A stretch of DNA of 29,025 nucleotides from positions 1-29,025 of the forward strand of contig JACPFF010000012.1 of the NCBI GenBank assembly GCA_016183065.1. The letters are read 5' to 3'. The translations under genes were made by a program, and so were the position numbers. Within the stretch, counting starts at the first letter, position 1; each line of letters begins with the position of its first letter. A model generated the notes under the pieces. It was not told the origin of the DNA and did not search any database. It was given only the letters and a program-made list of their open reading frames with translations. Shown here in pieces: positions 1-7,365 of this stretch. Source of the stretch: Deltaproteobacteria bacterium (lineage in GTDB: Bacteria > UBA10199 > GCA-002796325 > JACPFF01).

Positions 1-96
1 AAACACCAAGCGCTGTTCTGTCTTCGACGACCGAACCCAACCCTCTAAAATCCTACGGTCTTCTTCGGTCACCACTACCCTCGGGGCGTGTCTCAT
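1..96 (-). CDS. IS630-family transposase, N-terminal part, cut by the window edge
   Basis: A minus-strand reading frame begins at the ATG at 96-94, just after a purine-rich ribosome binding site (AGGGGGG), and stays open for 32 codons to the window edge. The peptide contains VVVTEEDRRILEGWVRSS and then KTEQRLVF. This matches the opening of IS630/Tc1-type transposases, where a short helix ending in a conserved Thr/Glu-rich segment precedes the first helix-turn-helix. The catalytic DDE domain would lie outside the window. The element end should lie between about 97 and 140, because recognisable phosphatase homology resumes near 141; TA dinucleotides, the usual IS630 target, occur there. I could not define the terminal inverted repeat from one end. 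Family assignment rests on a short stretch, so it is likely but not certain. Confidence 0.7.
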   Translation of the reverse strand, partial: MRHAPRVVVTEEDRRILEGWVRSSKTEQRLVF

Positions 97-140
97 CCCC
101 CCTGCTTATTACATAATAGAACTTTTGTCACTATATACTA

Positions 141-389
141 GATCGACACGTACAGCATCTCAGGGGAATACAGAGTCACCACATTATCGTCGCACACGCA
201 GAGGTCAACCGTACACTGTTAGGCAGGTGGTGTGGTCTGACTTTCACTGAATATCGCCGTATTGCCGTACCCGTCCACTATCTCTACATCCTACGTGAAC
301 AATCGGTTGTCTGTTTTGATGCTCTACGGATGCGCATTATCGCGAATGGTCTACAGTATGACGAGCAATGGATCTGGGACCATCCATGA
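141..389 (+). pseudogene. Histidine phosphatase (phosphoglycerate mutase-like) C-terminal remnant
   Basis: The frame is open from about 120 to the TGA at 387-389 and has no ATG until late in the gene. Its peptide contains HHIIVAHAEVNRTLLGRW, then a Gly-Leu-Thr turn and EYRRIAVP. This is the pattern around the second active-site histidine of the histidine phosphatase superfamily (usual form VVAHGGVIRALL...GLPL...YWRI), including alpha-ribazole phosphatase and phosphoglycerate mutase relatives. The N-terminal half with the RHG motif is missing, and an IS630-type element lies directly upstream, so the gene was probably truncated by that insertion. The stop codon overlaps the next ATG as ATGA (386-389), which suggests the original gene was translationally coupled to the ORF that follows. 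Confidence 0.5.
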
Positions 390-562
390 ACTGCGCGCAG
401 ACACATGGGCACCGATACTCACCCTCAATCGTCATTCCCTACGATACCGTCCATGCGCGATCTGTGATTTGTGTTGTCTTGGACACACACGGGCAGAATT
501 GTGCCACGCTATTGGCACAAGTCTCCCGATGGTTCCAACAACATGTGAAACGGGATGTGTAA
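386..562 (+). CDS. Unknown 58-residue protein upstream of the ATP-grasp gene
   Basis: A short frame begins at the ATG at 386, which overlaps the phosphatase stop, and ends with TAA at 560-562, two bases before the ATP-grasp start. The product is small, cysteine- and histidine-containing and has a basic tail ending QQHVKRDV. I recognise no family. Its tight packing between two other frames is the main argument that it is translated; an in-frame start further upstream at 368 is also possible. It could be a carrier or precursor peptide for the ligase, or a remnant of a larger gene damaged together with the phosphatase. Neither idea is supported by a visible motif. Confidence 0.4.
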   Translation: MNCAQTHGHRYSPSIVIPYDTVHARSVICVVLDTHGQNCATLLAQVSRWFQQHVKRDV

Positions 563-564
563 CG

Positions 565-1812
565 ATGGCCATTTTGATCTTCAACAGCAGAGGACTGACA
601 GACCGTCCATATTTTCGATGGCTGGATATATCCCACGAAGAGCTTGTTGTGCTTGCTGCAGCCGAGCCTTTGTCGGTTCACGAACAGCGACAGCTTGCCA
701 AAAAATATCCGCTTCTCGAATGGTATGAACAGTACAAGACGGCGGGGAGCGTGGTCCTTCGTGCATACGAGTTGGGGAAGCGAATGCATTTTTCTCGGAT
801 CATTGCGCTGGCGGAGTGTGATATCCTCCGCGCTGCAGATCTGCGAAAGGCGTTTGAGATTGCTGGACAACAGCCCCCGAGTGCCAAGGCCTACCGAGAT
901 AAGCATGAAATGAAACACTATCTGCACGCGTGCGGCATTCCCGTCGCAGCCGGAAGGCGTGTAGAATCTGCGCTCGACATTTTCGATGCTGCCCATGCCT
1001 ACGGCTATCCGATTGTCATCAAACCCATTCGGTCAACAGGGGCTCAGGATATCCACATTCTTCGCACCGAAGAGGCGCTCATAGGCTTTGTGCAGCAACA
1101 TTATGCACAGACATTCGTTTACGAACCCCATCTCCTCGTTGAACAGTACATTCATGGTCGATCATTTCATATTGATGGCCTAATCAGTGGTAAAACGGTT
1201 GTCATGATATGGCCAAGTGAGTATCTTTACGATCCGCTGTCTGTTCAGACCGAAGGCAATCCCTGTTGCAGCATGCTCCTCGATAAGAAGCATCTGCTTC
1301 GACACCCGTTGTGCGATCTCGTGACCCGTGCCATCACCGCGCTTCCGTCCCCCGAACACACTACGAGTTTTCATGCGGAGGCATTCGTGACCGACGATCA
1401 TTCAGTGATCTTCGGTGAAATCGCCTGTCGAACGGGCGGGGCCTATATAAATACCCTGTGGAGCAGGGCATTCGATGTCAATCTTGATGCCTATGCAGCG
1501 CGGGGACAAGCCGGTCTCGTTGATCCAATACCGAGTCTTGAGAGCCGACTCGACTCTCTCTACGGCGGGATGTGTATTCCGCCGCGCTTCGGCAAATTGC
1601 GACACATACCACGCACCTGTCCGCTCGGCTATGTGCATGAGTATCACCCAATGGGTGAACCGGGACGAGACTATACCCATCCGACAAAAACCACGGAGTG
1701 TATTGCGTCATTCCTCTTTTCAGGATCGACAACGCATCAACTCAAAGAACGGGCACGCGAAATCCGCCGGTGGTTTCATGACCATGTGCGGTGGTCGGCG
1801 ATCGCCTCCTAG
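565..1812 (+). CDS. ATP-grasp carboxylate-amine ligase-like protein
   Basis: The 415-residue product starts best at the ATG at 565. The frame is open back to 262, but that 101-codon extension is low-complexity and lies over two better frames. The N-terminal third (MAILIFNSRGL...) looks like the pre-ATP-grasp domain. The ATP-grasp core follows: a lid region after KHEMKHYLHACGIP, the nucleotide-binding strand YPIVIKPIRSTGAQDI, the strand LLVEQYIHGRSFHIDG, and a metal-binding segment near the C-terminus (FGEIACRTGGAYIN). This architecture is typical of L-amino-acid ligases and related peptide-bond-forming ligases that activate a carboxylate as acyl phosphate. The substrate cannot be read from sequence. 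Truncated phosphatase and small-ORF neighbours suggest a decayed biosynthetic cluster. The stop overlaps the convergent methyltransferase stop in a CTAG at 1809-1812. Confidence 0.8.
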   Translation: MAILIFNSRGLTDRPYFRWLDISHEELVVLAAAEPLSVHEQRQLAKKYPLLEWYEQYKTAGSVVLRAYELGKRMHFSRIIALAECDILRAADLRKAFEIAGQQPPSAKAYRDKHEMKHYLHACGIPVAAGRRVESALDIFDAAHAYGYPIVIKPIRSTGAQDIHILRTEEALIGFVQQHYAQTFVYEPHLLVEQYIHGRSFHIDGLISGKTVVMIWPSEYLYDPLSVQTEGNPCCSMLLDKKHLLRHPLCDLVTRAITALPSPEHTTSFHAEAFVTDDHSVIFGEIACRTGGAYINTLWSRAFDVNLDAYAARGQAGLVDPIPSLESRLDSLYGGMCIPPRFGKLRHIPRTCPLGYVHEYHPMGEPGRDYTHPTKTTECIASFLFSGSTTHQLKERAREIRRWFHDHVRWSAIAS

Positions 1813-2615
1813 CGCCTGGCAAGGCGCCGACCAATAAAAACCCCATGATGCCCGGCCACACGTACTGGCGTCTTCTCCCAGGCCGCGCGGAGAAATGCAC
1901 AAAAAGATGCATACTGATCCTTGGAAAGATAGCGTCCCAATGGTTGAGAATAGATCATCCATTGAAAATGCTGTTCATCATCGTCAAAGGGATTCCCCGT
2001 GATCTCCTCCGCGTTGGTGATGTCGAGACCGCTGTCGTGCATGATGGCCCGACTCTGCGCAAAGGAGACGACCGGGCGATGCAATGTCAGTGTGCGCGCT
2101 CTCAAAAATACGCGCAGTTGGGATTCCAGAAAATCCCGTGCCGCCTCGGCATTGCCAATCAGGGAATAGCGAAAGGCAAAGAGACCGTCACGCGACAGGT
2201 GGAGTGCGGTCCACTGAAGAACCGATCGAAGAGCCGCGAGGGTATCGAGCCAATGGAGCACCGCATTGGAAAAGATCAGGTCGTACAGGGATCGATCCTG
2301 CGCAATCCAGTCGGTGAGGGATCGACAATGCCACGTGAACGCCGCGCGACGGCCGAAACGCTTGCGCGCCGCCGCGATCATCCCCGTGTCACGATCCACG
2401 CCGATGACCCTGTGTGGTCGAGGCAAGAGTCGGCCAAAGAAATCATTGGTCAACACCCCATTGCCACATCCCATGTCGAGGAGTGTCCCGACCGGCGATG
2501 GCCGGTAGGGCAACGTGCGATCAATCAGCGCGAGTCCGTATTGTCGTTGATAGCGGCGTTGCAGCCGGGCATATCCCTGTGGATTCCATTCAAGAGACAT
2601 GGGCACGCTCCGCAC
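1809..2615 (-). CDS. Class I SAM-dependent methyltransferase
   Basis: This 268-residue protein carries the Rossmann-type motif I LLDMGCGNGVLT near residue 45, an acidic end of strand beta2 (VIGVDRDTGMIAAAR) and motif IV-like DLIFSNAVLHWL. That layout fits class I methyltransferases of the trans-aconitate/biotin-synthesis BioC-like group (Methyltransf_11/25). A C-terminal segment of about 100 residues probably forms the substrate cap. The acceptor molecule is not evident. Starts at 2615 or at the second methionine (2600) are both possible; the second directly precedes the family-like SLEWNPQGY segment. The gene converges on the ATP-grasp gene with a four-base overlap of stop codons, so the two share a 3' border but are not co-transcribed. 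Confidence 0.85.
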   Translation of the reverse strand: MRSVPMSLEWNPQGYARLQRRYQRQYGLALIDRTLPYRPSPVGTLLDMGCGNGVLTNDFFGRLLPRPHRVIGVDRDTGMIAAARKRFGRRAAFTWHCRSLTDWIAQDRSLYDLIFSNAVLHWLDTLAALRSVLQWTALHLSRDGLFAFRYSLIGNAEAARDFLESQLRVFLRARTLTLHRPVVSFAQSRAIMHDSGLDITNAEEITGNPFDDDEQHFQWMIYSQPLGRYLSKDQYASFCAFLRAAWEKTPVRVAGHHGVFIGRRLARR

Positions 2616-2699
2616 GGCCTTTCGTGATAGGCACGTCCAGCGACATCGATTCCCTCGTTCGTCGAACGTGTGCCTCTAAACATCCGCTGGTTCGTCGAC

Positions 2700-2986
2700 T
2701 CTGCAGGTCAAGGGTCATGCCCACGGCCAGGGTAATACCAGCGCAGAGATGCCAGTCGTGTCGTTCCATAGACGCAAAGTGCCCCACCGCATAGAGCCGA
2801 CTCCAGACAAGACCCCCCAATCCGCCACCAATGGTCGCAGCGCATCCGAAGTAATCCAAGACCACGATAAGCTTTTTCAACGTGTGACACCAGGCAATAG
2901 TCGGGATGCGGTCCCAAGACCACCTCGCCCACGGAAAACAACAAGATACTGACTGTAAATAACAGGCTAACGTATACGAGGGACAC
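2700..2986 (-). pseudogene. Frameshifted small membrane protein
   Basis: Reading leftward from a GTG at 2986, one frame encodes a clear membrane segment (SLVYVSLLFTVSILLFSVGE) followed by VLGPHPDYCLVSH. Near the five-A run at 2877-2873 (TTTTT on the plus strand) the sensible reading moves to the adjacent frame, which encodes KKLIVVLDYFGCAATIGGG and further hydrophobic sequence to about 2712. Joined across the homopolymer, the two halves make a protein of about 95 residues with two or three membrane segments. I recognise no family. It lies immediately after an IS3 remnant, so it may be decayed. A sequencing error in the A run is the alternative explanation for the frameshift. Confidence 0.35.
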
Positions 2987-2989
2987 CCG

Positions 2990-3164
2990 TACCTCACCGA
3001 ACACCTCCAAGCGTTCTCCAACACCTGTTGCTTTCAGTCCACAATCTGGTTTGCGTTAATATCGAATGCCGCAGACAATTCCGCCAGAGTCTTGTCCCCT
3101 CTCAACCCGCCACTGCGATTTTCGCCTTCAATCCCATTGTGTGGTTCCATCTCGGCCTTTTCAT
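2990..3164 (-). pseudogene. IS3-family transposase OrfA remnant
   Basis: A well-formed start lies at the ATG at 3164-3162, preceded by GCGAGGAG. The peptide opens MKRPRWNHTMGLKAKIAVAG, then after a shift of frame continues LRGDKTLAELSAAF and INANQIVD. A TGA stands where IS3-type OrfA proteins have Trp (NQI..WK), then KQQVLENA, another shift, and EVFGE. This is the helix-turn-helix OrfA of IS3-group elements, normally about 90-100 residues, with two frameshifts and one nonsense codon. No OrfB (DDE integrase) follows in either frame, so the element is a dead fragment. It lies back to back with the IS30 remnant that begins about ten bases to the right. Confidence 0.65.
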
Positions 3165-3174
3165 CTCCTCGCGG

Positions 3175-3876
3175 GACGGCGTGGAGCGGGGAAGTCGCTG
3201 CGGGAAATCGCCCGGATTTTGCTTCGTGCGCCATCCAGCCTTTCAATTTCAAGGTGATGGCACAGGAAGGCGCCGCTCATTCGGCGAGGGCGATCCCTGC
3301 CGCACACAGCCCACGCCCGGCACGAGCCCCGCAATCGGAAAAGAGCCTGGCGTTCACGGTTGAAGAGCGCAAAACACCGGCGATATGTGGGGCAACGACT
3401 GGCGGCGCTTCAGGTGCATGCGGTGCTGGGGAGACGATCCGATTTTTGCGCATCGTTCCACTATTAGAGGGGCTCGCGTACCCTGCGGCTCCGCCTCCGG
3501 GTACTCCCTCGTCCACCCGCTTCGCGGGTGCCCGGACTCGGTCGTCGCCACACCCCCCTCCAGCGGCACAGCCGGGTCAAGGCCCAGCTGTGCTGGGCCG
3601 CGAAGCAAAGTCGAAGACTTTGCGGAGTGTGATGGAGCCTCCCCCTCAGCGCCGCGGTGCGGCTGGGTCGTGGGGCCCCACAGCGGGGAGAAAGGCCCCG
3701 TTGAGAAGACGATCGGCCTGGTGCGACGATGGTTGCCGAAGCCAACTGATTTTGCTACGGGTCCGCATCGGCAGGTGCAAGCCATTGAGCGATGGCTGCA
3801 TCATCGGCCAAGAAAGTATCTGCACGACAAAACCCCGGCGGCACTCTTCCGTGCCGCTGTTGCACTGACTGGTTGA
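3175..3876 (+). pseudogene. IS30-family transposase remnant, internally replaced
   Basis: The left part (about 3180-3470) encodes GKSLREIARILLRAPSSLSIS, the helix-turn-helix start of IS30 transposases, then a stop, then AHARHEPRNRKRAWRSRL and KHRRYVGQRL, which matches the basic region that normally follows. The right part (about 3695-3876) encodes VEKTIGLVRRWLPKPTDF and RPRKYLHDKTPAALF, the conserved C-terminus of IS30 transposases (usual forms ENTNGLLRQYFPKGTDF and RPRK.L...TP...F). The central catalytic domain is absent; about 220 bp of hairpin-rich DNA occupies its place. The terminal TGA lies just before dsbD, so this remnant forms the upstream border of that gene. Confidence 0.65.
3479..3623. 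repeat. Cluster of perfect tri-loop hairpins (REP-like island)
   Basis: Three perfect hairpins, each with a three-base loop, lie within about 110 bp: CACCCGC-TTC-GCGGGTG (3514-3530), GGCCCAGC-TGT-GCTGGGCC (3581-3599) and GCAAAGTC-GAA-GACTTTGC (3605-3623). A fourth arm pair TACCC/GGGTA spans 3479-3503. The block sits between the two halves of the IS30 remnant and codes for nothing I recognise. It resembles an interspersed palindromic element, but only one copy of each hairpin is visible in this window. Confidence 0.5.
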
Positions 3877-3889
3877 AGGTGGGTTGGGG

Positions 3890-5539
3890 ATGCCTATGCC
3901 AAAACTCTCGATACAAAGAACGGTGTGGATCGCGGTCGGCGTCCTCTTCCTGACGTTGCTGCCAGGCGGCGCACCGGCCCAACGGGTGACCAGCCCGTTT
4001 TCCCATCTTTTGGAGCCGGACCACGTGACGACGCATCCCGGCGATCCGGTCACCCTCGAGGTGCTCGTGCGGGTCCCCCCGGGGCACTATCTCTATCAGC
4101 AAGAGACGACGGTGGCGTTTGACGCCGTCTCCTGGTGGCAGGGAGGCCAGGTCCACTATCCGGCGCCGACGGAAAAGTTCGATCCATTTTTCAAAAAAAT
4201 GGTTGCTCTCTATGAAACCGATCTGGTGATCACCGTGACCGGCACGATTGCCCCGGATGCGCATGCCGGAGGTCAGACGCTCACCGCGCGGCTCTTCGTG
4301 CAGGGCTGTTCTGAAAACGTCTGCTTCCGGCGGGAGACGCGACCCATCGCGTGGACCGTGCAGATTGTGCCGCGGGATGGTCTCCCCCAGGGGAACGCTA
4401 CCGTCGATGAGTACCCCCTCGATTATTTCCCGATTTCCATCACCACACCAACGGTCGACACGGGGGATTGGCGCGGGTGGTTGGCGCACCCGTCGATCGA
4501 TGACTTGGTGAACGGATGGTGGCCGGTGGCGTTTGCGCTCACCTTTGTGGGCGGTGTCTTGACGAGCTGTACCCCATGCGTTCTCCCCATGTTGCCGGTG
4601 ATTCTCCTGATCATCGGGATCCGGCCCGGTGCGCGCCGGCACAATCTCTTTCTCGCCGGGGCCTTGGCACTGGGGGTCGCCACGACCTCTGTCGCGGTCG
4701 GAGCGCTCGCGGCCTTTGCCGGTCTCCCCATGGCCTTTCTCTTTCAACAACGGTGGTTCGTCTGGGGGCTTGTCCTCTTTTTTACCGTCATGGCCCTTGC
4801 CATGTTCGGCCTCATTCCCGTGCGGGTGCCGCAACGCGTGTTGGGGACCGCGCAACGGTGGGGCGGGCGGGGTCCCAAGGGGGCCTATCTCGCGGGCATT
4901 TCGACCGGGATCCTCGCCACCCCTTGCGCCGGACCGGTCGTGGCCGCGCTCGTCGCGTACGTGGGGACCCGCGGCGATCCCGTCTTTGGCATGGCCCTCC
5001 TGGGGACCTATGCCCTCGGATTTTCGCTCCTCTTTCTGGTGGTTGGGACCTTCTATGCAGAACTGGCACAGCGAGTCCCCAAGAGCGGGGGCCTCGTCCG
5101 CGGGGCGAAAATCCTCTTGGGCGTCCTTCTCCTCATTCCCGCCAGCTACTATGCGTGGGTGGCGCTCGGCCCCACGAGGACCTGGCAGGCCGACCCGGCG
5201 CAGGCCTTTGCCACCGCGCAGACCACACACCGCCCGGTCCTGATCGAATTTACCTCGCGCAGTTGTCCCCCCTGTCTCGTCATGGAGCACACCACGTTCC
5301 GTGATCCCGCCGTCCTTGATGCCCTCGCAGAGCGCGTGGTGCCGCTCCGTCTCGACATGACCTTTCCGACGCCTGAAAACGACGCCATGGCCGATCGTTA
5401 TGGCGTCATCGGGTGGCCGGCCATCCTCTTGACCGATCCCATGGGGACCCCGTTTGATGACTTGCGCCTCCTGGGGGAGGTCGTCTCGGTCGAGACCCTG
5501 CTCCGACATATTGCCGAGGCTGAGCGCCGGGTCCGCTAA
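3890..5539 (+). CDS. dsbD: Thiol:disulfide interchange protein DsbD
   Basis: DsbD carries electrons from cytoplasmic thioredoxin across the inner membrane to periplasmic partners such as DsbC-type isomerases and the cytochrome c thiol-reduction pathway. The ATG at 3890 follows GAAGGTGGG; a TTG at 3884 and an ATG at 3896 are alternatives. Counting from 3890 (549 residues): signal peptide 1-31; periplasmic alpha domain with the Cys pair C140/C145; a membrane beta domain from about 212 to 427 with C227 (SCTPCVLP) and C346 (ATPCAGP), the two conserved membrane cysteines; and a thioredoxin-like gamma domain with SCPPC (C459/C462). All six redox cysteines are present and the length is normal. The ccm genes later in the window are a plausible functional partner, although unlinked. 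The gene stands alone, just after IS debris. Confidence 0.95.
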   Translation: MPMPKLSIQRTVWIAVGVLFLTLLPGGAPAQRVTSPFSHLLEPDHVTTHPGDPVTLEVLVRVPPGHYLYQQETTVAFDAVSWWQGGQVHYPAPTEKFDPFFKKMVALYETDLVITVTGTIAPDAHAGGQTLTARLFVQGCSENVCFRRETRPIAWTVQIVPRDGLPQGNATVDEYPLDYFPISITTPTVDTGDWRGWLAHPSIDDLVNGWWPVAFALTFVGGVLTSCTPCVLPMLPVILLIIGIRPGARRHNLFLAGALALGVATTSVAVGALAAFAGLPMAFLFQQRWFVWGLVLFFTVMALAMFGLIPVRVPQRVLGTAQRWGGRGPKGAYLAGISTGILATPCAGPVVAALVAYVGTRGDPVFGMALLGTYALGFSLLFLVVGTFYAELAQRVPKSGGLVRGAKILLGVLLLIPASYYAWVALGPTRTWQADPAQAFATAQTTHRPVLIEFTSRSCPPCLVMEHTTFRDPAVLDALAERVVPLRLDMTFPTPENDAMADRYGVIGWPAILLTDPMGTPFDDLRLLGEVVSVETLLRHIAEAERRVR

Positions 5540-5605
5540 CAGATGAATCCCATGCGGTTTTTTTGTCTGTTTGCGCAATCCGCCAAATGGACATGCAGGA
5601 ATCAA

Positions 5606-5669
5606 TAATTGGCTAGATTTCAGTTTTCGATAATGCGCCAATTACTCTATTTTCATTGTCTAATTGGCG
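5606..5669. promoter_or_regulatory. Triple TAATTGGC repeat, candidate operator of the AAA gene
   Basis: The octamer TAATTGGC occurs at 5606-5613 and 5661-5668, and its exact reverse complement at 5637-5644. The last two extend to a 9-bp inverted pair, CGCCAATTA (5636-5644) and TAATTGGCG (5661-5669), separated by 16 bp. The rightmost copy starts on the last base of the -35 box and fills half of the promoter spacer. A bound protein there would block transcription, so an operator is the simplest reading. The regulator is unknown. Confidence 0.45.
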
Positions 5670-5684
5670 TGTTTACGGTAGAAT
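5656..5684 (+). promoter_or_regulatory. Leaderless sigma70-type promoter of the AAA ATPase gene
   Basis: TTGTCT (5656-5661), a 17-bp spacer and TAGAAT (5679-5684). Only six bases separate the -10 box from the ATG at 5691, so transcription should begin at or next to the A of the start codon. No ribosome binding site is present. Confidence 0.6.
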
Positions 5685-5690
5685 ATTTCG

Positions 5691-7145
5691 ATGATCACGC
5701 CAAAGCGCATTGTGGAAAACCGGCATTTTTCCGGGCGAGACTTTGAAAGGAAAAAGCTGGCCCGTTTGGCGCATGCAGGAGAAGCCTCGATCATTGTCGT
5801 ATATGGACGGCGACGAGTCGGCAAGACCGAACTCATCGAACAGACCTATCGCAAACGGAATATTTTGAAGTTTGAGGGCATTGAAGGGGGGTCCGAGCAG
5901 CAACAGCGACAACAGGTTTTGTGGCAATTGTCGGAATATCTTCATGATCCGCTGATTGCCAAACTGCGGCTCACGACCTGGACGGAGCTCTTTCAACTGA
6001 TCTCCCAACAGACGGCCAAGGGCGTATGGACACTCTTCTTCGATGAAGTCCAATGGTTGGCCGCCTATCGGACACGATTTGTTGCTGAACTCAAATTTGT
6101 CTGGGACAATTATTTTCGCCAGAATTCCTCCCTCCTCTTGATCCTGTGCGGATCGTCACCATCCTTCATTATCAACAAAGTGCTCCATTCCAAGGCACTG
6201 TACAATCGATCGCAGCATGAAATTCCGTTGCAGGAATTTATCCTGGAGGACGCCAGGGCATTTCTCAAAAAACCTCGCTCACTCCGTGAAACCATGGATG
6301 CCATGTTGACCGTCGGTGGAATCCCGGAATATTTGAAGTATCTTGACGCAGACTCTTCTGTTTTTCTCGGGCTCTGCAAAGAAACCTTCACGCAGGGGGC
6401 GTTCTTTTCGAATGAATATCAACGCATTTTTTCCAGTAGTCTGGCAAATCATCCTGATTATATCAAGGTGATCCGCATGTTAAGCCGTCGACCTCACGCA
6501 ACACGGAACGACATTGCCCGGTCGCTTCGTACAACAACCGGCGGGTATTTGACACAGATCTTGCGCGACTTGGAGCTCTGCGGCTTCATCACAAAATACG
6601 TGCCGTTTCAACTCGGTGCAGAAAGTCTCGTTGTCCGGTACCATATCAGCGATGCCTATCTCCAGTTCTATTTCAAATTTGTGGAGCCTCACGTCGAGGA
6701 AATTCAGATGGGGCGATTCAATCAGAACCCCACACGTCCATTGAATCGGGAGACCTACGACCAATGGCTCGGATTTGGATTTGAGCGTTTTTGTCGCCGC
6801 CACCATCACCGTGTTGCCCATGTGCTCGGTTTTGACGCCGTGAGCTACACATCGGGTGCGTTTTTTAATCGAGAAGTCGACAGAGCGAAGCGAGGGTTTC
6901 AGATCGATCTGGTCTTTGAACGAAAAGACAAAGTCTATACGGTGTGCGAGATCAAATATGGTCGATCTCCGGTCACGAAAAGAGTGATTCACGATGTTGA
7001 GCAAAAGCTGCGACGCTTTCCAAATACGAGACGCTACACGCTCGAAAAGGTCCTGATTACCGCCCAGGGCGTCGAACCCGCCCTGGAAAGAGCCGCCTAT
7101 TTTGATCGTGTGATGACGTTGGAAGATCTCTTCGGATCCGTGTAG
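5691..7145 (+). CDS. AAA-type ATPase with DUF234-like C-terminal domain
   Basis: The 484-residue protein belongs to the family of stand-alone archaeal/bacterial ATPases (ATPase_2 plus DUF234). It has a Walker A motif VYGRRRVGKTELI near residue 40, a Walker B motif TLFFDEVQW near 108, and a sensor-like LLILCGSSPSFI near 150. A winged-helix region (TRNDIARSLRTTTGGYLTQILRDLE) follows near 270. The C-terminal part contains DRAKRGFQIDLVFERKDKVYTVCEIKYG, a PD-(D/E)xK-like core (D...E-I-K) as described for DUF234. The cellular role of this family is unknown; a nuclease-linked or mobile-element role is often suggested. Base composition is visibly less GC-rich than the genes on either side, which suggests acquisition by transfer. 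It is monocistronic and has a leaderless promoter with operator-like repeats. Confidence 0.8.
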   Translation: MITPKRIVENRHFSGRDFERKKLARLAHAGEASIIVVYGRRRVGKTELIEQTYRKRNILKFEGIEGGSEQQQRQQVLWQLSEYLHDPLIAKLRLTTWTELFQLISQQTAKGVWTLFFDEVQWLAAYRTRFVAELKFVWDNYFRQNSSLLLILCGSSPSFIINKVLHSKALYNRSQHEIPLQEFILEDARAFLKKPRSLRETMDAMLTVGGIPEYLKYLDADSSVFLGLCKETFTQGAFFSNEYQRIFSSSLANHPDYIKVIRMLSRRPHATRNDIARSLRTTTGGYLTQILRDLELCGFITKYVPFQLGAESLVVRYHISDAYLQFYFKFVEPHVEEIQMGRFNQNPTRPLNRETYDQWLGFGFERFCRRHHHRVAHVLGFDAVSYTSGAFFNREVDRAKRGFQIDLVFERKDKVYTVCEIKYGRSPVTKRVIHDVEQKLRRFPNTRRYTLEKVLITAQGVEPALERAAYFDRVMTLEDLFGSV

Positions 7146-7365
7146 CGCGTCGTTCCAAAAATGACCGCATCAATAGAGGCCAGACTCCAGATATCCACCA
7201 TTGAGAAGTTCAATATGTCGAATAATATCAGTCGCTTGATAGATCTGATGAAAAATCGAGCAACTTTTCGCAACGTTATCCGATAACCAATACGTAGAGC
7301 TGTAGAGACCTGTGGCGCCGTCCCAAGGGGAGGATGCGGTCGCACAGGGGGAGGAGGAACGGGTT

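Noticed and set aside
262-564. N-terminal extension of the ATP-grasp gene to 262
   Set aside because: The extra 101 residues are low-complexity and match no family, and two other frames in the same stretch look coding (phosphatase remnant, 58-codon ORF). The ATG at 565 fits the family start.
1791-2627. 278-codon plus-strand ORF opposite the methyltransferase
   Set aside because: Antisense shadow; the minus strand has complete methyltransferase motifs.
3755-5641. 628-codon minus-strand ORF opposite dsbD
   Set aside because: Its composition is that of an antisense shadow of GC-rich codons. dsbD on the plus strand has all family motifs.
7161-7286. 41-codon ORF starting MTASIEARLQISTIEK between the ATPase gene and the barrel-like gene
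   Set aside because: No ribosome binding site, no recognisable motif and short enough to be chance. The 220-bp gap is otherwise unexplained.
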